From: Nitrospira moscoviensis
GTDB taxonomy: Bacteria; Nitrospirota; Nitrospiria; Nitrospirales; Nitrospiraceae
Direction of reading: 5' to 3'
Assembly: GCF_001273775.1 (NCBI RefSeq)
Contig: NZ_CP011801.1
Location: 3,698,001-3,762,000, forward strand
DNA length: 64,000 nt
Shown here: piece by piece, positions 1 to 8,940 of the stretch
How positions within the stretch are numbered: position 1 is the stretch's first letter
Layout of the letters: each line of letters begins with the position of its first letter
Notes under the pieces: model-generated
Database searches by the model: none
Seen by the model: only the letters and a program-made list of their open reading frames with translations
What the model was told of the DNA's origin: nothing
Position numbers and translations under genes: made by a program

Positions 1-210
1 GACCCGATGGGGCCCGCGCACGATCGGCCGCGCTTCGATCCCCGCCCGCGCCAGCTCTTCGGCGGACAGCCGGATGAAGCCAGACCGCGCGCCGGGAACC
101 GGCTTCGCGGCGGAGCTGTCGTCCGGTTGCCTTCCGCAGGCGCCGAACCAGCCGGCCGCCACGGCAATGATCGTGATCAGCACTCCGGTTTCGACACCTA
201 TCGGTCGCAT
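1..210 (-). CDS. RND efflux periplasmic adaptor, N-terminal fragment
   Basis: The first 70 codons of a gene that runs off the left edge of the window. The product starts MRPIGVETGVLITIIA, has one hydrophobic segment and then WFGACG, a plausible lipobox with Cys25. The following FIRLSAEELARAGIEARPI resembles the start of the mature region of HlyD/CusB-type membrane fusion proteins, which link an inner-membrane RND pump to an outer-membrane channel. Family membership is inferred from this short stretch only; the hairpin, lipoyl and barrel domains lie outside the window. Confidence 0.6.
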   Translation of the reverse strand, partial: MRPIGVETGVLITIIAVAAGWFGACGRQPDDSSAAKPVPGARSGFIRLSAEELARAGIEARPIVRGPHRV

Positions 211-360
211 AGACGCGCCCACGGACACCTATCCTCCGCCGATTCTTCAGCATGAGGCGTGCCTCGAAAAGGGCCGGATTTCCAGGCGATCCGGAGGACT
301 CCGTAGCCTTTTGCTACGATCGGCGAACCAGGCCCGTGGTGAAAGGCGACAACCGGACGA

Positions 361-975
361 TCATGGCCGCCGGGGAAACGACCGGGCGCCGAGCATGCGG
401 GTCGTCGCCAGCGCGAGCACCGCGCCCGTGAACGCCGCAGCCATATCCTTTTGCGCGTCCCATTCGTCGCCCTGCGTCCCCAGATACAACGTCCCCAATT
501 CGGGGCTCACGACGATGGCGACGATCGCTTCGATCACCTCGAACAGCCCGCTCAGCGCCAGGATGCCGCTCGCCGGGAGGTAGTAGGACCAGAAGCCCCG
601 GACGCCGGCCAGCCGTATCTGGATCTCCCGCAGCGGATAGGCCAGCAGAGCGCCGAACGCGAAATGGACGATGCGATCGAACGGATTTCGGCTGAGCCCG
701 AACGCGTCCTTCAGCCAAAAGCCGACCGGCACTTCGGCGTAGGTATAGTGCGCGCCGACGGCGTGCAACGTGAGGAACAGGGTGATGAGGCAGTACGAGA
801 CGGCGGAGAACCGGAACCGCCGGTAGGTCAGCAGCAGGACGGCGACGGCCGTGACGGCCAGGATGTTTTCCAGCAGCCAATCCCGGCGGTCGTGCGGATC
901 GATCGCGGCCCAACTCCAGAGGGCCGCATACCAGAGCAGAAGTCCGAGCAAGAGAGGCCGGGGCGGCGCGTCCAT
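361..975 (-). CDS. DUF2238 (YjdF-like) inner-membrane protein, copy 2
   Basis: A 204-residue polytopic membrane protein, about six hydrophobic segments, with the family signatures HYTYAEVPVG, NPFDRIVHFAFG and GDEWDAQKDM. It is a clear paralogue of the gene just upstream and follows it after a short gap. I chose the start at 975 because the distance to the first WY motif then matches the paralogue; an in-frame ATG at 1002 is also possible. DUF2238 proteins have no established function. The conserved Asp/His near membrane faces (WDAQKDM, FDRIVHF) could bind a metal or lipid, but this is a guess. Confidence 0.85.
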   Translation of the reverse strand: MDAPPRPLLLGLLLWYAALWSWAAIDPHDRRDWLLENILAVTAVAVLLLTYRRFRFSAVSYCLITLFLTLHAVGAHYTYAEVPVGFWLKDAFGLSRNPFDRIVHFAFGALLAYPLREIQIRLAGVRGFWSYYLPASGILALSGLFEVIEAIVAIVVSPELGTLYLGTQGDEWDAQKDMAAAFTGAVLALATTRMLGARSFPRRP

Positions 976-1010
976 CAGGTCCCGCTCGGTGCCCGGCTCC
1001 ATGGCGCGGG

Positions 1011-1649
1011 CTACTCGGAGAGCGCCGCGTCCGGTTCGAACGACGGTTGCGCGCGCCGCCACCCGCGCGCGAGCGCGAGCAGGGCGACGCAGAGGAGCGC
1101 CCCGTAGAACGCGGCCGCCATGTCCTTCTGCGCGTCCCACACATCGCCCTGGGACCCCAGATAAGTGACGCCCAATTCCGGATGCACCGCGCCCGCCACC
1201 CAGGATTCGATGATCTCCCAGAGACCGCTCAAGCCCAACACCGTCATGACGGGCAGATAATAGACCAGCCAGCCGCGCACGGCGCCCGTGACGCGGAACA
1301 GTTCCTCCAACGGATAGGCCAACAGAAAGCCGAAGCTGAAGTGCACGAGGCGATCGAAATGGTTCCGGCTCAAGTGCAGCGCCTGTTGCAGCCATGACCC
1401 GACCGGCACCTCCGCATAGGTGTAGTGGACGCCCACGGTATGGAGCGTGAGAAACACCGTGATCAAGGCGTAGGACGCCGGCGAGAGCGGAAAGCGGCGG
1501 TAGGTCGCGATCAGCGCGACGACGAACAGCGCCGGCAGGATGCTGGCGAGCAGCCAGAATTGCGGATCGGCCGGCCCCTGCGCCATCCAGACGGAGACGA
1601 CGACGTACCAGACCAACAGCCCCGCGGACACCCAGTGATTGCGCGACAC
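1011..1649 (-). CDS. DUF2238 (YjdF-like) inner-membrane protein, copy 1
   Basis: A 212-residue polytopic membrane protein with the same ordered motifs as copy 2: HTVGVHYTYAEVPVGSW, HFDRLVHFSFGFLLAYP and GDVWDAQKDMAAAFYG. The start is a GTG at 1649, preceded by AAGGAG at good spacing. The two copies form a tandem pair on the same strand, so this is a local duplication. No function is known for the family. Confidence 0.87.
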   Translation of the reverse strand: MSRNHWVSAGLLVWYVVVSVWMAQGPADPQFWLLASILPALFVVALIATYRRFPLSPASYALITVFLTLHTVGVHYTYAEVPVGSWLQQALHLSRNHFDRLVHFSFGFLLAYPLEELFRVTGAVRGWLVYYLPVMTVLGLSGLWEIIESWVAGAVHPELGVTYLGSQGDVWDAQKDMAAAFYGALLCVALLALARGWRRAQPSFEPDAALSE

Positions 1650-1789
1650 GGAGGTACTCCTTCGATAGAGGGATACCGGCAGCGCCCTGTACTGTACTGG
1701 ACAGGACGATTCGCTGCAACCGCCCCGGCGGACGGCTTCATGTCTACCCCCGTACGGATGGACAAAGAGAGGAACACATCGTAGGCGGG

Positions 1790-2248
1790 TTACCGGGCCA
1801 CGTCTTCGGAGCGAAACCGGGCCGTGAGTGTACCTTCCAGCGCATCGAGCAGCTCGCTCCCCAGGAAAGGCTTCCCGAGAAAGGGGTGGGCCAGCTCTCT
1901 GCGGACCATTTGCACCTCTTCAGACAAGACGTTGCCTGAGATGAGGAGGACCCCCGTGTGACAGCCGTTGGGAATGGCTTGCCGCACTTCTTCAAGCCCG
2001 GCCTTCCCCAGCGCGCTGAGATCGGCGAGGATCAGGTCAATCGGTTCGGAGCATGTTCGCGACACTCGGACGGCCTCCCCGCGACCGGCGCACGCCGTCG
2101 CCCGGTACCCGTGCGCGGTCAGCGTTTCATACAGCATGGCGCGGACCGGTCCGTCGTCTTCGATGATCAAGACGTGCCGCCGCTTTGCAGGCGCCGGCCT
2201 CCGCTGGATCAGTTGCAGGTTGGATGGCGGGAACGGATGGAACTTCAT
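1790..2248 (-). CDS. Single-domain response regulator (receiver)
   Basis: A 152-residue stand-alone CheY-like receiver. It shows the acidic pair in VLIIEDDGPV, a phospho-acceptor candidate in LILADLSALG, a Ser switch in LLISGN and the conserved Lys in FLGKPF. A 20-residue leader precedes the receiver. The start at 2248 has AAGGCAGCT just upstream; a longer frame reaches 2284 without better support. No output domain is present, so it probably acts by protein-protein contact or in a phosphorelay. It lies downstream of a hybrid kinase operon on the same strand but is separated from it by a terminator. Confidence 0.85.
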   Translation of the reverse strand: MKFHPFPPSNLQLIQRRPAPAKRRHVLIIEDDGPVRAMLYETLTAHGYRATACAGRGEAVRVSRTCSEPIDLILADLSALGKAGLEEVRQAIPNGCHTGVLLISGNVLSEEVQMVRRELAHPFLGKPFLGSELLDALEGTLTARFRSEDVAR

Positions 2249-2395
2249 AGAGAGCTGCCTTTCGGTACCGGCACCTGAAGACACAAGAGGGCCCTCATCT
2301 TAGGTGAATACGTTCTGTCCGAGAATCGGAGCGGCACCAGTATGGCGTCGGAATTCTACGTGCCAGCCTCCCGAAAATGGCTCACGGGAAGAGTC

Positions 2396-2419
2396 AAAAG
2401 TCTCTTCAACGGAAGAGAC
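2396..2419 (-). terminator. Rho-independent terminator
   Basis: On the minus strand an 8-bp perfect stem, GTCTCTTC/GAAGAGAC with a CGTT loop, is followed at once by TTTTGACTC. It lies about 30 bp past the stop of the receiver gene ending at 2450, so it should end the hybrid-kinase transcript. Confidence 0.75.
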
Positions 2420-2449
2420 TCGCGGAGATGAGACGAGAGAACCGGAAGG

Positions 2450-2851
2450 TCATGATCGTCGCGATCCTGGCGCCGCACTTGGCCGGTGAAGGAAGTCCGT
2501 GACGGCGCCCACCAATGTCGACATCGGAAAGGGCTTCTGGAGGGCTCCGGCCGCCCCCAGGAGTTCCGCCGCTTCCAGGAGCAAGATCGAGCCGATCCGT
2601 TCGCTTCCCCCGCTCATCGCGAGAAGCTTGGTGCCGGGAAATCGCCGGCGAAACTCCCGAATGCCTTCAATCCCGTCTACGTCCGGCATCAGGATATCCA
2701 TGATGACGAGGTCAATGGGGGTTCCCGCACAGTACGCAAGAGCTTGCGCCACGGTACAGGCGCTGAGGACGACGTGCCCGGCTTTTTTCAGGCCGCCGGC
2801 GATCAACGTTCGGACATGAGCGTCGTCATCCACCACCACGATCGCCGCCAT
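2450..2851 (-). CDS. Single-domain response regulator (receiver)
   Basis: A 133-residue receiver starting MAAIVVVDDDAHVRTL, with GGAGG upstream of the ATG at 2851. The phospho-acceptor is in LVIMDILMPDVDG, the switch residue in LLAMSGGSE and the conserved Lys in ALQKPF. There is no DNA-binding output. It starts about 30 bp after the hybrid kinase stop, so both are probably co-transcribed and this receiver may take phosphate from that kinase. Confidence 0.88.
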   Translation of the reverse strand: MAAIVVVDDDAHVRTLIAGGLKKAGHVVLSACTVAQALAYCAGTPIDLVIMDILMPDVDGIEGIREFRRRFPGTKLLAMSGGSERIGSILLLEAAELLGAAGALQKPFPMSTLVGAVTDFLHRPSAAPGSRRS

Positions 2852-2883
2852 AGGGTCATCGCCTCCGCAACCACGCGTTGCCG

Positions 2884-5409
2884 TCAGCACGCCTGGGCAT
2901 GAACCAGCTTTCCGTCGAGGACTTGCCGAACCATGAGCAAGAGGGCCTCGCACGTGTAGGGCTTCTGGATGAAATTCACCGCATCGCTCACGATGCCGTG
3001 ACGCAGCACGGCGTCGTCGGTATAGCCGGACATATAGAGAATCTTGATGGAGGGATCGATTTCGGCTACCGCCTCCGCAACCTCCCGGCCGCTCATTTGG
3101 GGCATGACGATATCGGTAATCACGAGGTGAAGGGGGCCGACATGAGCCTGCACCAAGCTCAGAGCCTCGATGCCGTGCCGGGCTTCCAGCACCGTATAGC
3201 CGTGGCGGCGTAACGCGGCGCACACGAACGTTCGGACGCCGGGTTCATCTTCGACGACAAGGACCGTCTCACGCCCGGATACGGTTGCCGGCATCGGCGA
3301 GTCCTCTGCGGCTTCGGTTGCCTCTTCGACGCGCGGCAAGTAGAGCGCGACCTCGGTTCCTTTCCCGGGCTCGCTGGCGACGGTGATCGCCCCGCCGCTC
3401 TGCTTGATGATTCCGTACACGGTGCTTAAGCCGAGCCCCGTTCCTTTCCCTTTCGGTTTGGTGGTGAAAAACGGCTCAAAGATTCGGGGAAGAATCTCGG
3501 GATCGATGCCGATGCCCGAGTCCTGCACTCTCAGTCGTACGTAGGGACCCGGCTTCGCTTCCAGCCGGGAGTCTTTGATCGCACGGTCATCCAGCTCCAC
3601 TCGATCCGTCGCAATGGTCAGGCGGCCTCCGTGCGGCATCGCGTCCCGGGCATTGACCGCGAGATTCAACAGCGCCTGCTCGATTTGGCTGGGATCCGCT
3701 TTGACATGCCCCCCGCCGGCATCCGGCGTGATGCACAGCTCGACTTCCTCTCCCGCCAGGGTTCTCAGCATCGATTCCATATTGAGCACGATGGCATCGG
3801 CATTGATGGTCTTCGGTTGAAGAACTTGCCGGCGGCTGAAGGCCAGCAACTGGGAGGTCAAGGCCTTGGCTCGCTCGCTCGCCTGCCTAATTTGCTCGAT
3901 GGCCTCGCGCTGCTCTCCGGTCAGGGTCCGGTCCTCATCGAGCAGATCCGTGTAGCCTCGGATCACAAGCAGCATATTGTTGAAGTCGTGGGCCACGCCG
4001 CCGGCCAGTTGGCCCACCGCTTCCATCTTCTGAGATTGGCGAAGTTGTTCCTCCAGATTCTTCCGGTCCGTGATGTTCCGCAGGACCAGTTGCATGCTCG
4101 GCAAAGCCTCCCCGTCACCTACTGCGGAGACGACCAAGTTCACGTGGATCGGCGAACCGTCGAGCCGCAACATCGCCAACTCCGTGAGCGGAAGGGCCAG
4201 CCCCTCGTTCAGCGATCTGCGGACGGCGCCGATCGCGGCGCGGTCGGCATGCGGATGGAAGAAATCGGCCGGATCCCGTCCCAGGACCTGTTCCGGGCTG
4301 ACGGCGCCGAACAACTCCATGCCGGCGCGGTTCAAGAAGACGATGCGGTTGGTCCGCGTCAGAAGAATCGCATCGGGCGACACCTCGACCAGACGGCGGT
4401 AGCGGTCCTCGCTTCTTTTCAACGCCTCTTCGGCTTCTTTCCGTTCGGAAATATCGCGGATGAACGCAGTAAACACCGTATGGTCGTCCATGCGCAGCGG
4501 CGACACGGACAACTCCAAGGGGAAGACCGTTCCATCCCGCCGCAGACCTTCGACTTCGATCCGCTTGCGCAGCAACACCCCTTTTCCCGTCCGGAGAAAG
4601 CGCCGCACTCCTCCCTCATGGGCCTGGCGGTACGGCGGCGGGATGATCGTCTCGGAGAGGCGCCGCCCCATGACTTCGGCGCGCGGCCAGCCGAACAGAG
4701 CCTCGGCCTCTCGATTCCACTCGAGGATGAGGCCTTCCTCGCTCATCATGACGAAGGCATCCAGGGAGTGCTCCAGCACCATCCGCATTTTGTGTTCGCT
4801 GTTTCGAATCGCCCGTTCGAACCGGCGGCGGTGACTCAAGTGATCGATCAGCGTGGAGCGGTCGCGGCCCAGCTTCCGCACGGATTCGTTGGAGATCCCG
4901 TAAAACACGGCGAGTATCAGCAGGATGGGAACTTGCAGCAAATGACTCCGGCGGGCGGCGGTGAGGTCGCCCAGGTCGGCGTAGAGGACGCCCGCATAGG
5001 CCCCGCACAGCAGCAGGGAAATCACGACGACTTGATTCAAGGTCGGAGCGATCGCGGCGATCAGCATGATGATGAAATAGGTCACGTACAGGTTCGTGCT
5101 CGCGCTGCCCGAAAGATAGATAATCGACGAGGTCGCCGCCGTATCAAACAGCGCAACGGCCGGAACGAGCCAGCGTTTCTTGAATACGGCGGCGGGCAGG
5201 CTGATCGCCCCCACCATGGTGCCGAGGAGTCCAAGGACGATGAAATCCACCGCACCGGAAGACAGCAGCGGCGTCTCGCTGAACAGCAACTGATAGCTGA
5301 GGACAATGGCCACGAGCGTGTGCAGCAGAATCAGCTGGTGTTTTTTCGCGCCCAGGGGGGATCGCGGCCCGCCCGCACCCGCCGGAGCGAAAGGATTCAC
5401 TTCAGGCAT
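2884..5409 (-). CDS. Hybrid sensor histidine kinase, membrane-bound, two PAS domains
   Basis: 841 residues. The first 190 carry about six hydrophobic segments. Two PAS domains follow, at roughly 205-330 (ending in the typical FIRDISERKEAEE) and 335-460. The HisKA domain has GGVAHDFNNML with the phospho-accepting His near 474. The ATPase domain has the N box NLAVNARDAM, then DSGIGID and GTGLGLSTV. A C-terminal receiver has VVEDEPG and VITDIVMPQMSG. The ATG at 5409 is preferred to a TTG at 5421 because GAGGGG lies just upstream. The downstream receiver gene looks like its partner. The input signal is not evident. Confidence 0.92.
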   Translation of the reverse strand: MPEVNPFAPAGAGGPRSPLGAKKHQLILLHTLVAIVLSYQLLFSETPLLSSGAVDFIVLGLLGTMVGAISLPAAVFKKRWLVPAVALFDTAATSSIIYLSGSASTNLYVTYFIIMLIAAIAPTLNQVVVISLLLCGAYAGVLYADLGDLTAARRSHLLQVPILLILAVFYGISNESVRKLGRDRSTLIDHLSHRRRFERAIRNSEHKMRMVLEHSLDAFVMMSEEGLILEWNREAEALFGWPRAEVMGRRLSETIIPPPYRQAHEGGVRRFLRTGKGVLLRKRIEVEGLRRDGTVFPLELSVSPLRMDDHTVFTAFIRDISERKEAEEALKRSEDRYRRLVEVSPDAILLTRTNRIVFLNRAGMELFGAVSPEQVLGRDPADFFHPHADRAAIGAVRRSLNEGLALPLTELAMLRLDGSPIHVNLVVSAVGDGEALPSMQLVLRNITDRKNLEEQLRQSQKMEAVGQLAGGVAHDFNNMLLVIRGYTDLLDEDRTLTGEQREAIEQIRQASERAKALTSQLLAFSRRQVLQPKTINADAIVLNMESMLRTLAGEEVELCITPDAGGGHVKADPSQIEQALLNLAVNARDAMPHGGRLTIATDRVELDDRAIKDSRLEAKPGPYVRLRVQDSGIGIDPEILPRIFEPFFTTKPKGKGTGLGLSTVYGIIKQSGGAITVASEPGKGTEVALYLPRVEEATEAAEDSPMPATVSGRETVLVVEDEPGVRTFVCAALRRHGYTVLEARHGIEALSLVQAHVGPLHLVITDIVMPQMSGREVAEAVAEIDPSIKILYMSGYTDDAVLRHGIVSDAVNFIQKPYTCEALLLMVRQVLDGKLVHAQAC

Positions 5410-5427
5410 GGCCCCTCGCAATCGGCT

Positions 5428-6126
5428 TCACTCTGTCGTCGTCACCGATTCCGGACTCGGCTTCCTCAACAGTTGAAACGCTTCCTGCACCGTTCTGACG
5501 GAAACGAGGGCCGGCCAGGACGACGAAGGAGGCGGCCTGTCCCGGCGGACATCTTGTTCGGGCACCAGCACTCGACGGAGCTTCGCCGCGCCGGCGGCGC
5601 TCACCTTGGCCTGAAGCGCGCCCACCGAGCCGATCCCCCCATCCTGCGCAACGGTCCCCGTCATGGCCAGATCCGCAGGGACCGTGATGCCCTGCGCCAA
5701 GGCGGCGACGCTCAATCCCACCATCGCGCCCAGACTGTCTCCCGCGATCGTGATGCCCGGGTACGAATGAGCCACCGTGACGGTCCACGAGGCGGATGAG
5801 AGCCCGAGCGCGCGCGCCGTCCTCTCGATTCCTTGCTCAATCGCCCGCTCCGCCATCGAAGAGAACGTTCCTGGCGCCTCCATCATGCGGATGACGAGCC
5901 CTCCCTCATCCTGCCGCTTTTCCAACGACACGGTGACATAGAGCACGACGCCGCTCCGATCCTGGCCGGACACCCCCAGGATGGGAATGGTTTGGCGCGG
6001 GACAGGGGGCGGTTCCGTCTCGCCCCACCCCGGTACGGCCGGAGCCGACCAGCAGGTGAGGCAGAGCGCGCAGCTGAGGAGCGCTCGAAGCCTCGCGACA
6101 CAGACGGTCGAGGCGGCGCACGTCAT
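5428..6126 (-). CDS. Exported Lon-like (S16) serine protease domain protein
   Basis: 232 residues: a Cys-rich hydrophobic N-terminus (signal peptide, ending near SAPA), then a domain matching the C-terminal proteolytic domain of Lon. The dyad appears as Ser131 in AGDSLGAMVG and Lys174 in GALQAKVSAA, with AMTGTVAQDGGIGSVGALQA between them as in Lon. There is no AAA+ domain, so it cannot unfold substrates by itself. It overlaps the PilZ gene by ATGA, suggesting translational coupling. An exported ATP-independent S16 protease tied to a c-di-GMP receptor is unusual; the substrate is unknown. Confidence 0.75.
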   Translation of the reverse strand: MTCAASTVCVARLRALLSCALCLTCWSAPAVPGWGETEPPPVPRQTIPILGVSGQDRSGVVLYVTVSLEKRQDEGGLVIRMMEAPGTFSSMAERAIEQGIERTARALGLSSASWTVTVAHSYPGITIAGDSLGAMVGLSVAALAQGITVPADLAMTGTVAQDGGIGSVGALQAKVSAAGAAKLRRVLVPEQDVRRDRPPPSSSWPALVSVRTVQEAFQLLRKPSPESVTTTE

Positions 6127-6542
6127 GCCGTTGACCCTCCGTACGCGGCCGAGTCGGTGACGGCGCCGAGGGCGTGATCGCGCTCGATGTATCGCAGGAG
6201 AAGGCGCAGCCGTTCCTGCTGAACCGGCTCGATGCGGATGATTTCCAATCCGGAGACTTTTCGGCCGGCCCACCGTACGACCGCAAGATCGATCACGAGA
6301 GGGTGCGAGCGGACGACGAAATCCATCTCAAGCCGGAGGTACTCTCCGGGAGTCATCGCGGCGTCTGTTTCCACTCGACAGCCCCCGAAAGACAGGTCGG
6401 TGATCGCGCCCCTGCCGCCAAATCGCTCGCCGATCAGCCGGCACGGCAACTCCACGGCGTACCGGACATGCTTGCGGCGCTGCGCAGGCTCAGTGGTTGC
6501 GGCTGGTTCCCCCTTCTCAAGGCCCGTCACATCGTGCGACAT
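6123..6542 (-). CDS. PilZ-domain c-di-GMP receptor
   Basis: 139 residues. The PilZ signatures are present: the RxxxR element in QRRKHVRY and the (D/N)xSxxG element in ITDLSFGGCRVE. The ATG at 6542 follows GGGGAGACGT and is preferred to the upstream in-frame start. No other domain is present. Its stop overlaps the start of the Lon-like protease gene by four bases, so a c-di-GMP-controlled protease pair is a reasonable hypothesis. Confidence 0.85.
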   Translation of the reverse strand: MSHDVTGLEKGEPAATTEPAQRRKHVRYAVELPCRLIGERFGGRGAITDLSFGGCRVETDAAMTPGEYLRLEMDFVVRSHPLVIDLAVVRWAGRKVSGLEIIRIEPVQQERLRLLLRYIERDHALGAVTDSAAYGGSTA

Positions 6543-6594
6543 ACGTCTCCCCAAGCAGGACGAATACGCGTCCGACTCTCTCCGGCCCAACGCG

Positions 6595-7011
6595 TCAATT
6601 CCGTATACCGAGGAACGGTGCTGTCGGGTGCGTAATCGGCGGGCGCCGGCTTGATTCCTTGAGCGCGACTCTCAGGGCCTCACTCAGCTTGTGCAACGAG
6701 AACTCCTTTTTCAGGAACGCCGTCACTCCAAGAGAACGAGCCCGCCGTTCGTCCTCCTCCGTGCCAAGGCCGGTCAGGAAAATGATCGGAACCTCGGTGT
6801 TGGTGGAACGAACCTGTTCAAGCACCGCGATCCCGTCCAGGCCGGGCAGCCGCAGATCCAAAATGGCGACGTGAGGCTGTTCCAGGCGAAATGCCGCCAC
6901 CGCCTCCTCGCCGCTGGACGCGAACGCCACCGAGTGCCCGAGCCGCCTCAACACCGTGCCGAGCAGATTCCGCACCAGTTCTTCGTCGTCGACCACGAGA
7001 ATATGTGCCAT
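6595..7011 (-). CDS. Single-domain response regulator (receiver)
   Basis: 138 residues with all receiver landmarks: ILVVDDEELVR, the acceptor in VAILDLRLPGLDG, Thr in IIFLTGLG and Lys in TAFLKKEFS. The C-terminus is a short Pro-rich tail with no output domain. It lies just upstream of the PilZ/protease pair on the same strand and may be transcribed with it. Confidence 0.9.
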   Translation of the reverse strand: MAHILVVDDEELVRNLLGTVLRRLGHSVAFASSGEEAVAAFRLEQPHVAILDLRLPGLDGIAVLEQVRSTNTEVPIIFLTGLGTEEDERRARSLGVTAFLKKEFSLHKLSEALRVALKESSRRPPITHPTAPFLGIRN

Positions 7012-7150
7012 GCGCTCCCCCTTCGGTGCCGGCCGTCAACAGCCGGCGTCATTGAACGCTGTGACACTGTAATGAGTACCAATGAATAGAGAATACGTCT
7101 GGAGGAATTTGTCTCTTCTTTAGGTCCTTACCAGGAGAGGACTTTTGTCT

Positions 7151-7810
7151 CTACGCGTGATGCTGCTTGAGATACAAGCGCATGGCTTGAGAGCGCCGCT
7201 TCACATTCATTTTCTTGTACAGTTTGTAGAGATAGTTGCGGACGGTTTTTTCGGTCAACCCCAGCTCCGCGGATATTTCTTTGTTGGAGTACCCTTCCGA
7301 GACCAGGGCCAGGACCTTGTGCTCCTGTACGCTCAGCACGTCGACGGCGGCCTCCGCCTTGCCGGACGATCCGTCGCGCAGACGCTGCAGGACTTCGTGA
7401 GTCACGGCCGGATCCAACACGGTCTGGCCGGCGGCAACCTGTCTGATGGCCCGCAGCAATACATCCGGATCGATGTTTTTCAACAAGTACCCGGCGGCGC
7501 CTCCGAATACGGCGCCGACCACCGCCTCCTCGTCCGTATACGACGTCAGCATCAGCACCCGAACAGCGGGGTAGTCCGCCCGAATTTGGCGGAGGGCGGC
7601 CACGCCGCTCCCGTCGGGCAACCGCACGTCCATCAATATGACGTCGGGCACGTCGCGTTGGACGGCTTCAACGGCCTCCGCGATGGACCCCGCTTCTCCG
7701 ATGACGCGTATGTCGCCGTGGCCGCCGAGGGCTGCTTTCAGCCCGAGGCGGACCACGACATGATCATCCACGATGACGACACGAATCGGCCCGCCGCCCG
7801 AGTGTGCCAT
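7151..7810 (-). CDS. NarL/FixJ-family response regulator
   Basis: 219 residues: N-terminal receiver (VVIVDDHVVVRLG, acceptor in VILMDVRLPDGSG) and C-terminal LuxR-type HTH (EHKVLALVSEGYSNKEISAE, then LTEKTVRNYLYKLYKKM). AAGGAGG sits just upstream of the ATG at 7810. It is a DNA-binding regulator of unknown targets. A second NarL-type gene lies immediately upstream on the same strand. Confidence 0.93.
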   Translation of the reverse strand: MAHSGGGPIRVVIVDDHVVVRLGLKAALGGHGDIRVIGEAGSIAEAVEAVQRDVPDVILMDVRLPDGSGVAALRQIRADYPAVRVLMLTSYTDEEAVVGAVFGGAAGYLLKNIDPDVLLRAIRQVAAGQTVLDPAVTHEVLQRLRDGSSGKAEAAVDVLSVQEHKVLALVSEGYSNKEISAELGLTEKTVRNYLYKLYKKMNVKRRSQAMRLYLKQHHA

Positions 7811-7886
7811 TAGGCGTCCTCCTTGCAGCGGTCCCAGAAGGGCCGTGACCATGCGATGCGCGCAACGACCATATCGATGCACCCGG

Positions 7887-8486
7887 TCATTCGAGCAAAC
7901 CTTCTTCCGTCGCATACCGCGCAAGGTCGAGGAGAGTGCGGAAACCCAGCTTCTCCTGGATTCTGGCCCGATACGTGCTCACGGTTTTTCCGCTGATATG
8001 GAGGTGTTGGGCAATTTCTTTTCGACTCATCCCTCGAGCGAACAACCGGAGCACTTCGACTTCACGGTCCGAAAGAGTCGGCGAGGCGCCGGGCGCCGGA
8101 CGGACGCGCTGCCCCCGAAGAACCATCTGCACCGTCTCGACCAGTTCGTGGGCCTCGCGATTTTTCGCCAAATAGGCGACCGCGCCCGCGCGTACGGCGC
8201 GGGCGGCATACTGCGCTTCCGGAAACAAGCTGAAGACGATGATGGGGATGGACGGGCAGCAGGTGCGTGCCTTCTTGATGATGTCGATGCCGTTTCCTCC
8301 CGGCAAATTGATGTCCAGGACGACGAAAGCCCACGGCTGCGCGCAGATTTCCTCAACGACTCTGTCGGCGCCCGCCGACTCCTTGATGAGGATCGCCGGA
8401 AACGCTTTTTGCAGAAGGTCCTTGATCCCTCCTCGGACGACGGGATGGTCGTCCACAACGAGCGCTTGTTTCATTGGGGAATCCAT
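7887..8486 (-). CDS. NarL/FixJ-family response regulator
   Basis: About 199 residues: receiver with ALVVDDHPVVRGG and acceptor in FVVLDINLPGGNG, then a LuxR HTH with SDREVEVLRLFARGMSRKEI and GKTVSTYRARIQEKL. Starts at 8489 (TTG), 8486 (ATG) or 8474 (ATG) are all possible; GGAGG is a little far from each. It forms a tandem with the NarL gene at 7151-7810 and follows a small ORF on the same strand. Confidence 0.92.
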   Translation of the reverse strand: MDSPMKQALVVDDHPVVRGGIKDLLQKAFPAILIKESAGADRVVEEICAQPWAFVVLDINLPGGNGIDIIKKARTCCPSIPIIVFSLFPEAQYAARAVRAGAVAYLAKNREAHELVETVQMVLRGQRVRPAPGASPTLSDREVEVLRLFARGMSRKEIAQHLHISGKTVSTYRARIQEKLGFRTLLDLARYATEEGLLE

Positions 8487-8509
8487 CAATATCTTACGAA
8501 CGCACCTCC

Positions 8510-8701
8510 TCAGGACTTTACCGGCCGCCGGCGCGAAGATTCATCATACTTCGTTGCGGTCAGCGCAAGCTGGACGAGGACGAGATGATTTTCGATGTTG
8601 ATTCGGTCATCCATACTGATATTCCGCTTTTCCTTGAGAAGGTTGGCGAGCGCCCGGCTCGACTCGCTGAACCGCCTGACGGCTTGTTTTACTTCCTGCA
8701 T
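8510..8701 (-). CDS. Small hypothetical protein, possible coiled coil
   Basis: 63 residues, starting MQEVKQAVRRFSESS, with GGAAG upstream of the ATG. It is charged and helical in character with no membrane segment. It lies directly upstream of the NarL-type gene and could be its leader or partner. I do not recognise a family; the case for coding rests on the ribosome-binding site, plausible composition and fit between neighbours. Confidence 0.5.
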   Translation of the reverse strand: MQEVKQAVRRFSESSRALANLLKEKRNISMDDRINIENHLVLVQLALTATKYDESSRRRPVKS

Positions 8702-8940
8702 GATGGCTTCCAGATGCCGAAAAAAGTCTGGCGTACTATAGCCGAGAGGGGCTCCTTGTCTATCAGCAAAGGCCTACATCGCCGACCTTTTTTGCGGCCC
8801 TAGTACCATTACGATTCGTAGCCACCAGGAACTCGTATCCTTACTGGTCGGGATTCACTCTGTGATTTCACTCTGTGATATATAAGAAGCGAAGAAGCGC
8901 CGTCAGACCATACTTCATTCCTGATCGAGCCGATGCCGCG

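Noticed and set aside
3631..5799. 722-codon open frame on the plus strand
   Set aside because: It is the antisense shadow of the hybrid histidine kinase; the product is rich in His, Arg and Gln with no domain, while the minus-strand product has ordered PAS, HisKA, ATPase and receiver motifs.
7090..7150. Hairpin after the NarL gene ending at 7151
   Set aside because: Only a 5-bp stem and no U-run on the coding strand.
8853..8880. Direct repeat of TTCACTCTGTGAT upstream of the glutathione-transferase-like gene
   Set aside because: Only two copies and no symmetry; could be an activator site but there is too little evidence to list it as a feature.
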